DNA from: Pirellulales bacterium | GTDB taxonomy: Bacteria; Planctomycetota; Planctomycetia; Pirellulales; Lacipirellulaceae | Assembly: GCA_028279215.1 (NCBI GenBank) | Contig: JANQOF010000066.1 | Coordinates: 1 to 64,000, forward strand | Direction: 5' to 3' | Length of the DNA stretch: 64,000 nt | In this document: positions 43,787-53,264 of the stretch, in pieces | How the letters are laid out: each line of letters opens with the position of its first letter | Numbering within the stretch: the first letter of the stretch is position 1 | Translations under genes and position numbers: made by a program | The notes under the pieces: generated by a model | What the model saw: only the letters and a program-made list of their open reading frames with translations | Databases searched by the model: none | What the model was told of the DNA's origin: nothing

Positions 43787-46700
43787 CTATTCTAATCCGC
43801 TGGCACCGACGGGTGGGATGTTGATACCAGTAGTCCGCGTGAGATTGAGCGTGGGCAAGAACCGTGGCTCGACCAGGAAGTTGAACCCTACGTTGTCCTT
43901 CGATTGATCGTAGTTCGCACCCACCGATACAACGAGCGATTCGCCAATGCGGCTGAAGGTGATCGATTGGCCGATATTGCCGGCGTCGCTGAAGTCGACC
44001 ACCCCGGCGGCTGATGCCACCCATTTGGGACCCATCCGATAGTTAACGGTGGCCGTAAGCACGTCGGCCGAGAAAGGTCCGCGGAGCGCTCGGTAGCCAA
44101 GGTATAGATTCCCTCGCGAAGGGCGATTGACGAACATGCCTGTCGACAGCGTCTTGAATCCTTCGCCGAAGAAGTCGGCGTAGCCGTCGGAGACTAATGT
44201 GAAGCGGTCGCCGAGATGCCAACGAAAATCGTAGTCGGCCAGGCCTAGCGGCGTACCTACGTTGTCACGGTTTTCGTCTGGGAACCAGGAAATGTTGGAG
44301 TCCAAGGTCATCCAATCCACCAAGTGCTGGTGTCCAGGTACCCCGCGCTTCGTTTGCAGCCGGTGCCGCATGCCGAAGCGAACCAAGGTCAGGTCGTCGA
44401 CTACCTCCATCGTGGGCGAAGTTACCCAGCCTTGTGTATTCGTCCGTAGCAAATAGAAACGTGGGTCGAACTTGGGATCGATCGTTGTTGGAGAGGTCGT
44501 AGGATCGTAGAACGTCCCTGCCAGTTGGCCACCGAATGGCGAGAAGAACAGCCGTCGGCGAATCTCCTCGAATACGTTGTCGTCGATTTCGTCGTAGAGC
44601 GGGAAGTCCGTCATGTCGCGGTTGGAGTCGGAAATCGACGCCTCCATGTCGAACACCACTTTGTGGGCGAGCCCGTTGAGATTGAACACAGGGTCTTGAA
44701 TCCGCGGATTCACTGTCCAGAACGGAATGCTCGCCCGCACACCTGTTTGAAAGTACGCCCGCTGGATGTCATTCCCATCCAGGTCCGATCCCCAGTGCCC
44801 CAACTCGCCCATGGCATAAGGTACGACCTTGAACGGCTCAAGATTGAGCGGTAGGGCGAGTTGGTTGCGTGAGATCAGCCGTTCGCCCTCCGGATTGGCA
44901 CGGTCGCCGGCCGAGTCTTGTTCCCACGGCAAGAGTGTCCACGCTCCGGCAAGTTGCGGATTCGAAGGCTCGCCCGCAATGTTCTGGTTGGCGTACGCCA
45001 GGCTCGTCTTAGAATGCCAAGTGAGCGACTCGTCGAGCAAATCTTGTCCCAGCAGGTAGTGATCGAGCCGCGGTAGCCACTGGGTCTCCGTGAAGAATCC
45101 ATTGAGTTGCCCATTGGATTCGATCAACAGCGACCGGTTATCTCGTATACGCCTCAGCCGGAACCCGGTCGCTTGATCCTTGCGGTCGTCCCATTCCTGC
45201 TCGTAATACTGCTCGAGGAATGTTCGGTCGCTGATCCAGCCCACTTCGGCCTGGGCCGTCCAACCTTCGAACCACCCAGCGGCGATCTTCTGTTGGTGAT
45301 TCCAAAACGCGCGACCGCGATACGACTGCTCGGGCACGATGTTGCGGCGGCCGAAACCAAGATTGTCGAGGCCGCCGTCGTCGATAAACCACGCGTCCAC
45401 CAGCCCGCTTGTGGGACCTATGACACCAAAGAAGCTATCGCGGTCGTACTCGATTTCGGTGCCGTACCCGAAGCCGCGTTGACTCAAGTAGTCGAGACTA
45501 AGATCCCAGTCCGTACCAGCCGGCTTGTCGGCAATCCCCAGCAACTGAAACATGTCGAAATCGAGTAACGTCTGGAAACCAAAAATCTGGTCGTTGCGAA
45601 TGCGAATGTTGTTGATGTAGTAGCTCGACTCTTCCAGATTCGTAGCGATCGTTGGCCAGTAGAACACGGGTATGTTTCCAACGTATAGGAAATTGTTTTG
45701 ACTTTGTGCGAGGCTGGCCGATTGAAATTCCGGTTCGAGGGTGACGGGGTCGACTGCCGGGGCGCCCGTGTAGGGGTTGATTAGCGGTTGTTGGACGTTT
45801 TCGAAAGTGATCGTCTCGGAACCCAAATGATAGCTTGGCACTTCCAGTCGACTGGTAGTCAGTAGTGCGTCGTGGGCCACGAACCGCGCCGCGTCTAGTT
45901 GGTCGATCACTTCGGCCTTTAGACGCACGTAGCCGTCGTAATCGAGACCTTTGAAGTCCGTTAGAGGAGTGAGCAGTTCGGCGTTGATGATCGTGCCTAC
46001 CTTTCGGCGCACGTCGTAGTACATGCGATCGGCGAAAACCGTTCGGTTGCCCTGACGGAACACAATGTTGCCTTCCAAGTAGATTTCGAGCGGAACGTCG
46101 TTGCTCTGTTCGAACGTTCCCATCAGGATCGACCCGGCCGACCAAATCACGGCCCGGTCGGCCTGGATGTCGAGCTTGTCGACTGGCCCAAGCACATCGG
46201 GGAGTCCCTCGGCATTCAAGCCTTCAACAATCACCTGCACGCCGCCGGTGATCGTGGTAGCCGACTCGCCCGAAGGGAGAACGCTTGCTTCGAATTGGTA
46301 TGGCACCGCGCTGCGCTTGCCGATCCGAATCCGCCGAAAGCCGAGGCGATTCGACACGATGGGCGCGGGCGGCGGTACGAACTCCTGGAATTGGGCAAGT
46401 TGCACTTCGTTGGCGGCTGCGGAAACGACTGGCGCGGTGGCCTGAAGCTGTGCGGTGGCACGCGTGTGAATGGGCGGAGGGATGGGGGGAGCGGCGAGTT
46501 GCTTGCCAATTCGCCAGGCAACACCCGGCTTGGTCAACCAACGCCCAAACCACTGCGGCGTCGTTTGCCGCGACGCACGCCCGTCGCCATCGCGATAGCT
46601 CATCACCACCGCCTTACCTGCTGACTGTTCGGCGTAGATGATCACCTTCGTCGGTTGGTCGAGTTGATCGGCAGCGGGCGACTCGACCCACACGATCGCT

Positions 46701-46927
46701 TCGCCGGCCTGAACAACGCTGTCGCCCTGCGCGAACGAGCACTGGCCCACCAGATGCCATACGTCGTAAACGCCTTCGCGCCAACGCACGGCTTGCTGAG
46801 CGCCAATAGCTATCGCCGGATGGTCCGCCGGCCGCGGCAGGAAGACCTCCGCACGAACTCGCTTCGCGCCCACCATGGCCAGCGCGCATATTGCGACCAT
46901 GGGTAGCGCGCAGGCCCGCGCGCACAC
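43787..46927 (-). CDS. lptD: LptD-like outer-membrane LPS-assembly protein
   Basis: 1046 residues from a GTG at 46927 (an ATG at 46900 is possible), with a signal peptide (MVAICALAMVGAKRVRA). An OstA/LptA-like jellyroll region includes VPLEIYLEGNIVFRQGNRTVFADRMYYDVRRKVGTI (about 280-315). The remainder (about 400-1046) is long, aromatic-rich, beta-barrel-like sequence including NNFLYVGNIPVFYWPTIATN, the LptD-type junction. An extra Pro/Ala-rich N-terminal part (1-200) is unusual. It would insert lipopolysaccharide into the outer leaflet with LptE; no lptE is seen. dgkA follows directly. Confidence 0.85.
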   Translation of the reverse strand: MCARACALPMVAICALAMVGAKRVRAEVFLPRPADHPAIAIGAQQAVRWREGVYDVWHLVGQCSFAQGDSVVQAGEAIVWVESPAADQLDQPTKVIIYAEQSAGKAVVMSYRDGDGRASRQTTPQWFGRWLTKPGVAWRIGKQLAAPPIPPPIHTRATAQLQATAPVVSAAANEVQLAQFQEFVPPPAPIVSNRLGFRRIRIGKRSAVPYQFEASVLPSGESATTITGGVQVIVEGLNAEGLPDVLGPVDKLDIQADRAVIWSAGSILMGTFEQSNDVPLEIYLEGNIVFRQGNRTVFADRMYYDVRRKVGTIINAELLTPLTDFKGLDYDGYVRLKAEVIDQLDAARFVAHDALLTTSRLEVPSYHLGSETITFENVQQPLINPYTGAPAVDPVTLEPEFQSASLAQSQNNFLYVGNIPVFYWPTIATNLEESSYYINNIRIRNDQIFGFQTLLDFDMFQLLGIADKPAGTDWDLSLDYLSQRGFGYGTEIEYDRDSFFGVIGPTSGLVDAWFIDDGGLDNLGFGRRNIVPEQSYRGRAFWNHQQKIAAGWFEGWTAQAEVGWISDRTFLEQYYEQEWDDRKDQATGFRLRRIRDNRSLLIESNGQLNGFFTETQWLPRLDHYLLGQDLLDESLTWHSKTSLAYANQNIAGEPSNPQLAGAWTLLPWEQDSAGDRANPEGERLISRNQLALPLNLEPFKVVPYAMGELGHWGSDLDGNDIQRAYFQTGVRASIPFWTVNPRIQDPVFNLNGLAHKVVFDMEASISDSNRDMTDFPLYDEIDDNVFEEIRRRLFFSPFGGQLAGTFYDPTTSPTTIDPKFDPRFYLLRTNTQGWVTSPTMEVVDDLTLVRFGMRHRLQTKRGVPGHQHLVDWMTLDSNISWFPDENRDNVGTPLGLADYDFRWHLGDRFTLVSDGYADFFGEGFKTLSTGMFVNRPSRGNLYLGYRALRGPFSADVLTATVNYRMGPKWVASAAGVVDFSDAGNIGQSITFSRIGESLVVSVGANYDQSKDNVGFNFLVEPRFLPTLNLTRTTGINIPPVGASGLE

Positions 46928-47651
46928 CGAAGTGCGATTCGTTCTACGTAGCGACTTGGCGATCGACGAGGCTTCCTTGCCAGGAAATTCAACGAGGAGT
47001 GTACCCTCCGGCGGACTCCATTCCGCACAGATAGAGAGGCGGCGGAGTATACGGCCGCCAGGCGTGGGGGGTCAAGGCACGTTACACGCGGGTTCATCGA
47101 ACGCAAGCTGTTGCCGCACAATAGTTTGTGACACACGATAGCCGCAGGTTTCGGTTGCCCTGGGGGACCCTCTCTTTCAACCCAGATAGGGCAGATTTCT
47201 GAGGCGATTTTTGTAGAAAGTGGGCCACCAAATGTGATACTGTACATCCATACCGTTAGGCTAAGGTGATGGCATGTGGCAAGTGGCACCGGCGGATGGC
47301 TTGCGGTCTTCCACTAGCCACCACCAATTGTCCCTTCTGGCACTCCAAAATGGACTTTTTGGCGTTTCGAACGAGCCCAAGTAAATCAAAAAACACCTGC
47401 AAACACAGAGAAAATGAAACTCGACAGGGGCAATCGGAGGTAAGTAGAGTCGCCTAGAATCGTTTTTCGGCAAGCGGGACAAAATGGACTTTTTCGTCTA
47501 GGTAGCATGCGGTGGACAGTACGAAGTAAGGACGCTTGCACAGCACCGCAGCGGTTCGGCAAATACGCTGTCCACGACCAATCGGCCTCTTATGATAAGG
47601 GGTCTGTACCCCCCATCCCACCACTGACATACGACGGATCCCAGGTTCAAT
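46928..47651. other. Intergenic region with repeat copy 2
   Basis: About 720 bp between divergent genes without a convincing gene. Contains the second copy of the MITE-like repeat (47325-47493). No promoter assigned. Confidence 0.55.
47325..47493. repeat. MITE-like dispersed repeat, copy 2
   Basis: Aligns with 142-311 in the same orientation, including the 23-bp exact block at 47448-47470, the left-end CAATTGTCCCTTC and right-end GGGACAAAATGGACTTTT. The terminal inverted repeat TTGTCCC/GGGACAA is kept. A CCAAAATGGACTTTTTGG near-palindrome lies inside its left end. Confidence 0.65.
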
Positions 47652-49613
47652 ATGCGATTTTTTGCCCGCCATCTCGCCACGGTATTGCTAGCACTTGAGG
47701 TCTTCGTAAGCGCGAGTTTGGCGACCTCGGCATCGGTAAGCGGCGCGATATCGATCGGTGACTTCCAACTGCCGGACCACTTGGGCAAGACGCATCTATT
47801 GAGCGACTACGACGACCACGAGATCGTCGTCGTTGCCTTCCTCGGTACCGAATGCCCGCTGGCGAAACTGTATGCCGGTCGGCTGCAAGCGATTGCCGAC
47901 GAGTATGGCGATCGCGGTGTGGCAGTGCTGGCGATCGATTCCAATCGTCAAGACTCGCTGCGAGAATTGGCGGCGTTTGTTCGCTGGCATGAGCTAGAGT
48001 ATCCCGTGCTGAAGGACCAAGCAAACAGGGTAGCCGACATGTTCGGTGCCGAGCGGACGCCGCAGGTGTTTGTGCTGGATAGCAAACGAACCGTGCGCTA
48101 CCAAGGTCGCGTCGACGATCAGTACGTGGTGGGCATCGTTCGCGACCACGCCAGCCGAGAAGATCTTCGCGTCGCGCTCGACGAATTGCTTGCCGGCCGC
48201 GACGTGTCAAAGCCCGAAACCAAAGCCCTCGGTTGCATCATTGGACGAGTTCGATCGCCCGACGAAACTTCGCTTGTGAACTACAGTCGCGACATCGCTC
48301 CAATTCTGCAAGCGAGATGTGTGGATTGCCACCGCGAAGGCGAGATTGGTCCATTCGAACTCACCAATTACGACGAAGTTGCCGGCTGGGGCGAGATGAT
48401 TGCCGAAGTGGTTCGCGACCGGCGGATGCCGCCGTGGCATGCAAATCCATCTCATGGCCAATTCGCAAACGATCGCAGCATGCCGGACGACGAGAAGCAA
48501 TTGATCTACAAGTGGGTCGATGCCGGCTGCCCCGAGGGCGACGAGGCCGACTTGCCTGCGCCACGCGATTACACCAAAGGCTGGATGATGCCGCGCCAGC
48601 CTGACCTTGTATTTGCCATGCCCGAGCCATTCGAAGTACCGGCCGATGCCGGCTCCGAGGGCGTGCCGTACCAGTACTTCAAGGTGCCGACCAATTTCGA
48701 GAACAACACCTGGATCGAGGCCACCGAAGTGCAACCAGGCAATCCGTCGGTCGTGCACCACACGATTGTTTATGCACAGCCACCTGGAGGCCGCCGACAC
48801 CGCGACTGGATCTTCCTGTCCGCCTACGTTCCAGGTTTGCGATTCGATGCGTTGCCGGCTGCATCAGCCAAACTGGTGCCCGCGGGTTCGGACCTAATCT
48901 TTGAAATGCACTACACCCCGGTCGGATCGGTTCAGACCGACGTCACGAAGCTCGGCGTCCTGCTCGCCGACGAGAACCAGATCGAAGACGAGGTAGTCAC
49001 CACTGAAATCGCCAACACGCGGTTTGAGATTCCCCCAGGCGACTCCGCTCATGTGGTGACCGCGACAAGTCGTCCGCTCAAGCGTGATGTTACGATGCTC
49101 TCGATGTCGCCGCATATGCATCTGCGGGGCAAGTCGTTCCGCTACGAGTTGGTTACGCCCGATGGCAACCGCGAGATACTGCTCGACGTACCTGCCTACG
49201 ACTTCAACTGGCAAACGCGGTATCTGCTCGAGACGCCACGCGAGCTTCCCGCAGGAAGCGTGATTCACTGCCGAGCGGTATTCGATAACTCGAATGGGAA
49301 CTTGGCGAATCCCGACCCAACAGCCGCCGTCCATTGGGGCGACCAATCGTGGGACGAAATGATGCTCGGCTACTTCGACGTCATCCTGCCGCGTGACGAC
49401 CAGCGCCGCGCCGGAACCAAGCCTATCAAGACCGGTCTTGACCTGGTGGGCATGTTCGACACAGCCGACGCCGATGGCAACCTTGGTCTGGCTAGACCCG
49501 AAGCAATGGCCCACCCACTGATCACGCAGCACTTCGACCGCATCGACCAAAGCGGCGACGGTTTGCTGCAACTTGAGGAGATCCTGGTAGCGGTGGAGAA
49601 GATGAGCAATTAG
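47652..49613 (+). CDS. Redoxin / c-type cytochrome / copper monooxygenase-like fusion
   Basis: 653 residues, exported (signal MRFFARHLATVLLALEVFVSASLA). Parts in order: a redoxin domain (about 35-175) with a single Cys68 in GTECPLAK and no second cysteine nearby; a cytochrome-c-like segment with heme motif CVDCH (223-227); a domain like ascorbate-dependent copper type II monooxygenases (about 330-600) with VVHHTIVYAQPPGG, EMHYTPVG and MSPHMHLRGKSF as metal-ligand blocks; and a C-terminal EF-hand-like DRIDQSGDGLLQLEEI. Comparable multi-domain exported proteins are typical of planctomycetes and acidobacteria. Substrate unknown. Convergent with the DUF4159 gene (17 bp). Confidence 0.8.
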   Translation: MRFFARHLATVLLALEVFVSASLATSASVSGAISIGDFQLPDHLGKTHLLSDYDDHEIVVVAFLGTECPLAKLYAGRLQAIADEYGDRGVAVLAIDSNRQDSLRELAAFVRWHELEYPVLKDQANRVADMFGAERTPQVFVLDSKRTVRYQGRVDDQYVVGIVRDHASREDLRVALDELLAGRDVSKPETKALGCIIGRVRSPDETSLVNYSRDIAPILQARCVDCHREGEIGPFELTNYDEVAGWGEMIAEVVRDRRMPPWHANPSHGQFANDRSMPDDEKQLIYKWVDAGCPEGDEADLPAPRDYTKGWMMPRQPDLVFAMPEPFEVPADAGSEGVPYQYFKVPTNFENNTWIEATEVQPGNPSVVHHTIVYAQPPGGRRHRDWIFLSAYVPGLRFDALPAASAKLVPAGSDLIFEMHYTPVGSVQTDVTKLGVLLADENQIEDEVVTTEIANTRFEIPPGDSAHVVTATSRPLKRDVTMLSMSPHMHLRGKSFRYELVTPDGNREILLDVPAYDFNWQTRYLLETPRELPAGSVIHCRAVFDNSNGNLANPDPTAAVHWGDQSWDEMMLGYFDVILPRDDQRRAGTKPIKTGLDLVGMFDTADADGNLGLARPEAMAHPLITQHFDRIDQSGDGLLQLEEILVAVEKMSN

Positions 49614-49630
49614 GAGGATGGAGCGCGGTG

Positions 49631-51967
49631 TTACGGATGCAGCGTATACATAATCACATTTACGCCCAACCTCGCAGCGGACTTCTGCGTGTATCCGCGG
49701 CACTCGACTGCTTCGTGTTTTTCAAGGGCGCAGCTCATGTCGAGTGGCGAAAAGATCACCGCCCAACGGTCGCCTACTTTGATGCCTTCGAGTTGCGGTT
49801 CGATCTGCCGCACTCGCGCCGCCAGCGGACGATCGTCGGCGGCTGGTTGCGGGTCGCGGACGTCAACCAAATGCAAGTCGTATCCGCCATGCTGGGTAGT
49901 AAGCAAGCTATCGGTGCCCGGAATTCGCATGAGTGACTGGTCGGGGAAGACCTCTGTCATCTCGCGGCGAAACGCCTTAGTGAACGCACTGCTTGCGCAA
50001 ATTGAATCGGCTAGTAAGGTGCCGCCTCGCTCAAGAAAGGTACGCAAATTGTTTCGCTCTGCTGGCGTAAAGCGGAAATCGTGTCGGCCGTGCATGAACA
50101 CCATGTGGTGACGAAACAGTTCCTCGCCGCCAGCGCCGATCAAGCGGTCCTTCGTTGAGACGCGCAGTTTGATCTGCCCCTGCGACGCGGTACGCAACAG
50201 ATTAGCCAGGGCGCCAGGCGCGTCGTCGCATCCGCCACCATGCCGTAGCTTGGCGACTTCGATCACGCCCCGTCCGCCAAGTTGGTTGTTGGTGTCGGCG
50301 GCAAAATCATCGACGAAGCTCTGTTCCTTTCCGCGCGGCTCGCGATTGGTCGCGTACGTCAACACGTTGATACCAATCGTGAGTGCGTCGTCGATGTGCT
50401 GCTGGACCACCTTAGGATAGCTATCCATTTGCCCCGGACGATAGAGTTCCCAGTAGCACGACAAGTCTTCCTCGCACAACACGACGCAAGTTCGGCAACC
50501 GTACTCCACCGCCCACAGCTTGCCAATATATGGCGAGTCGGGCCGGACGAGCTTCTCCATACGCCATATCGGATGACTTGGCCGAAGCTGGCGCAGGCGG
50601 AACTCAGGCTCGGGGAACATCTTCGCCACCAACTTGCGAAACCCCTTGTTGAATGCCGCTGGATTACGACAACACGACTCGGCAAACAGAAATCCACCTC
50701 GATCGATGTAGTCGCGCAGCTTTCGCGCTTGGGCGTCGAGCTTGGGCACCTGATTGCCGCTTACATACAGCACAGGGGTTTGCAGCAGATCCTCCACGTC
50801 CGACTCGGCTGGGTTAACCACCTGCCAGGTCAAGTCGAGGTCCCATTGCTTCTCGGCGAACGCCGTGAGGTTGGCCGCGTCGCGACGGTGGTTATTCCAA
50901 TCTTTACCGCTGCCATGCCGAACCTTTCCGATCACGACCGGCCAGCGACCTTTCGACAGAAACAGCAAGGCCATGGCGGTGGTAATGTGTGGGTTGCTTT
51001 GCTCGAGTTGGCTGCTCCCCTTCCAGTAATGGGCCAGCGGATCTTGATGATTCACCAGGTACTCGGCACCCTCGCGATACCAATCGCTCTTTCCGATCAA
51101 TCGCCGCGCCGTGAGCCGCCCTACCCGCTCGACACCATACAGATAGTAGTAGTGCCACACCGGACCGTATTCGAGTGCGCCAGGATTTCGCTCGACGGAG
51201 AAGTGTCGCCCAAGCCATTGGATGCCTGCCTCGATGCCTTCGTCGTCGCCGTGTGGCTGGCAACAGAGTACCCGACCACGTTCGACCCGCGCGTCGCCCT
51301 CGCTGAGGGCCAGCGATGTGACCATCAACGCGCCAATGCCGGCGCATGTCATGCTGCCAGATGGGCCAGGGTTCGGAGCGTATTCCCAAGAGCCGTCTGG
51401 ATTTTGCGTGCGTCGCCAGTATGCAGCGGCACGCTTCCAAACTTCCTGATTGACCTTCACGCCGGCCCGCTGCGCTTCGTAGAGCGCGAGTACCGCAAAC
51501 TGCGAGTTGCTCTTGTCGCCTCCCGCGCCGGGATAACTCCAAGCGCCCACGTTCTCACCGTCTTTTACCTGGTTTCTCTCAAGCCATTCGACACAACGCT
51601 CAATCAGCAACCGGTCTCGTTTCGGCTCGGCCGTGCTAAGCACCATGGTTTGGAGGGCGACCGAGTAGGTCCGTTCGAACTTCTGACTTCGCAGAAATAC
51701 CAGCGAACGCTGGATGGCCGGATGAGTCGGTTCAAGGCCAGAGTTCAGCAGCGCCAAGGTGACCAGCGCGGTCACTCCACCGGGCGAGACCGCCAAATCG
51801 TCCCAGGTGCCCCGTGGCGATTGCTCGCGTATCAAGTAGTCGCGGCCACGGTCGATCGCCGCAGTCACGTCGGCAGCAGTGATGGCCGCCTGCACGCGGC
51901 TACTCAACGGTGCAATCGTGACGATTGCCGCAAGCGTACCGATTGTCGAATATCGCAGGCTTCGCAT
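49631..51967 (-). CDS. Toroid plus double DUF4159 protein
   Basis: 778 residues with a signal peptide. N-terminal alpha/alpha toroid (about 30-310) of the prenyltransferase/squalene-cyclase type: RGRDYLIREQSPRGTW, AAAYWRRTQNPDGSWEY. No cyclase DxDD motif is seen. Two DUF4159-like units (GATase/Rossmann-like) follow: TPVLYVSGNQVPKLD...DYIDRGGFLFAESCC...HPIWRM, and HHMVFMHGRHDFRFTP...FLERGGTLLADSICAS. The usual single DUF4159 is thus duplicated. It is divergent from moxR (190 bp), whose operon usually travels with DUF4159 genes in planctomycetes. Confidence 0.82.
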   Translation of the reverse strand: MRSLRYSTIGTLAAIVTIAPLSSRVQAAITAADVTAAIDRGRDYLIREQSPRGTWDDLAVSPGGVTALVTLALLNSGLEPTHPAIQRSLVFLRSQKFERTYSVALQTMVLSTAEPKRDRLLIERCVEWLERNQVKDGENVGAWSYPGAGGDKSNSQFAVLALYEAQRAGVKVNQEVWKRAAAYWRRTQNPDGSWEYAPNPGPSGSMTCAGIGALMVTSLALSEGDARVERGRVLCCQPHGDDEGIEAGIQWLGRHFSVERNPGALEYGPVWHYYYLYGVERVGRLTARRLIGKSDWYREGAEYLVNHQDPLAHYWKGSSQLEQSNPHITTAMALLFLSKGRWPVVIGKVRHGSGKDWNNHRRDAANLTAFAEKQWDLDLTWQVVNPAESDVEDLLQTPVLYVSGNQVPKLDAQARKLRDYIDRGGFLFAESCCRNPAAFNKGFRKLVAKMFPEPEFRLRQLRPSHPIWRMEKLVRPDSPYIGKLWAVEYGCRTCVVLCEEDLSCYWELYRPGQMDSYPKVVQQHIDDALTIGINVLTYATNREPRGKEQSFVDDFAADTNNQLGGRGVIEVAKLRHGGGCDDAPGALANLLRTASQGQIKLRVSTKDRLIGAGGEELFRHHMVFMHGRHDFRFTPAERNNLRTFLERGGTLLADSICASSAFTKAFRREMTEVFPDQSLMRIPGTDSLLTTQHGGYDLHLVDVRDPQPAADDRPLAARVRQIEPQLEGIKVGDRWAVIFSPLDMSCALEKHEAVECRGYTQKSAARLGVNVIMYTLHP

Positions 51968-52068
51968 TGCGAACTCCTTGGAGGGACGGTGCGCGCTACG
52001 GCGTCTAGGTATCGTACGCCAAGGAACTTACTACGGCCATTGGGCTAACTATTGCAGATTGTCGGCTC

Positions 52069-52097
52069 GAGTAGACACCTATAGAATGATGTTTTGG
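52069..52097 (+). promoter_or_regulatory. Putative promoter of the moxR operon
   Basis: TTGTCG at 52069-52074, 17-bp spacer, TAGAAT at 52092-52097 (5/6), 60 bp before the moxR start. Modest match to the sigma-70 consensus. Confidence 0.35.
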
Positions 52098-52157
52098 CCC
52101 TGCGGCGGCTGACGCTCGCGGTGTACCCGGGTCACCTAGCTGCAAAGGAATCGACGT

Positions 52158-53198
52158 TTGAGCACAGCAACGCCACCGGGCAAGTCGCGCAACTTGGGCG
52201 ACATTTTGCAGGAGTTTCGGCAGCACCGCATGGTGATGCAGAAGGAACTGCAAAAGATCATCATTGGTCAGGACGTGGTTATCGAGCAGTTGTTCGCCGC
52301 CATCTTCACCCGCGGCCATTGCCTGCTCGAAGGCGTGCCCGGCTTGGCCAAAACGCTGATGGTCAGTACGTTGTCTCAGATCCTCGATTTGGAATTCAAA
52401 CGCATCCAGTTCACGCCCGACTTGATGCCTTCGGACATTACCGGCACGAACGTGCTGGAGGAAGACGCCGATGGCAAGCGGAGCTTCCGGTTTGTCGAGG
52501 GGCCGATCTTTACGAACATCCTGCTCGCCGACGAAATCAACCGTACGCCGCCCAAAACACAAGCAGCGCTGCTGCAAGCCATGCAAGAACGAGAAGTGAG
52601 TGTGGGGCAAGAAACCTACAACTTGCCCGATCCATTCTTCACCATCGCTACGCAAAACCCGATCGAACAAGAAGGCACTTACCCGCTACCCGAGGCGCAG
52701 CTCGACCGGTTCATGTTCAATATCAAGATCGACTACCCTTCGCTCGACGAAGAGCAACGCATTCTGGCCGCCACGACGCGTGGCGAAAAGCAAGAGCCGA
52801 CCAAGGTGCTTTCCGCCCGCGCTATCTTGAACCTGCAAAAGCTCGTCAGCAGCGTGGCAGTGAGCGAGTACATCATCAAGTACGTCGCGTCGATCGTCCG
52901 CGCCACGCGCCCGCGCGACCCCTCGGCGCCGGAGTTCGTAAAGGAACTCGTCGAGTGGGGTGCCGGTCCCCGCGCGGGGCAATTCCTCATCCACGGTGGC
53001 AAAGCCCTGGCCGCCATGGACGGCCGATTCAGCGTCGCGATCGAAGACATCCAAAAATGCGCCATCCCTGTGTTGCGCCACCGAGTAAGCACCAACTTCC
53101 AAGCCCAAGCCGAAGGCATGACGAACGAAGACGTGGTCAACCGATTGGTAGAGGAAATACCGACGCCGGAGATACCAAAGTTCGCGGAAAAGGGTTAG
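52158..53198 (+). CDS. MoxR-type AAA ATPase
   Basis: 346 residues from a TTG at 52158 with AAAGGAA upstream. AAA+ features: [16 protein letters not shown], Walker [10 protein letters not shown] (58-66), Walker [20 protein letters not shown], sensor-1 [26 protein letters not shown] (the MoxR signature). MoxR ATPases act as chaperones for partner proteins with vWA domains. The partner here is likely the DUF58 protein 600 bp downstream. The usual adjacency is interrupted by a thioredoxin-like gene. Confidence 0.93.
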   Translation: MSTATPPGKSRNLGDILQEFRQHRMVMQKELQKIIIGQDVVIEQLFAAIFTRGHCLLEGVPGLAKTLMVSTLSQILDLEFKRIQFTPDLMPSDITGTNVLEEDADGKRSFRFVEGPIFTNILLADEINRTPPKTQAALLQAMQEREVSVGQETYNLPDPFFTIATQNPIEQEGTYPLPEAQLDRFMFNIKIDYPSLDEEQRILAATTRGEKQEPTKVLSARAILNLQKLVSSVAVSEYIIKYVASIVRATRPRDPSAPEFVKELVEWGAGPRAGQFLIHGGKALAAMDGRFSVAIEDIQKCAIPVLRHRVSTNFQAQAEGMTNEDVVNRLVEEIPTPEIPKFAEKG

Positions 53199-53225
53199 GC
53201 ATGGAGGACACCAGATAAGAAGTCA

Positions 53226-53264
53226 GTCGCGGATGTACGCGGTTTGGGCAGGATGAAAGCGGAT
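53226..53264 (+). repeat. GCGGAT repeat, left arm
   Basis: 39 bp beginning GTCGCGGATGTACGCGG and ending GCGGAT. The reverse complement of about 53682-53719 has the same ends and about two thirds identity. It overlaps the proposed start of the thioredoxin-like gene. Confidence 0.4.

Noticed and set aside
50282..52048. 588-codon plus-strand ORF antisense to the DUF4159 gene
   Set aside because: Long only because of codon bias on the real gene's strand; no motifs, and the opposite strand has a signal peptide and clear domains.
52094..53218. 374-codon frame overlapping moxR
   Set aside because: Arg/His-rich out-of-frame shadow of moxR, which has all AAA+ motifs.
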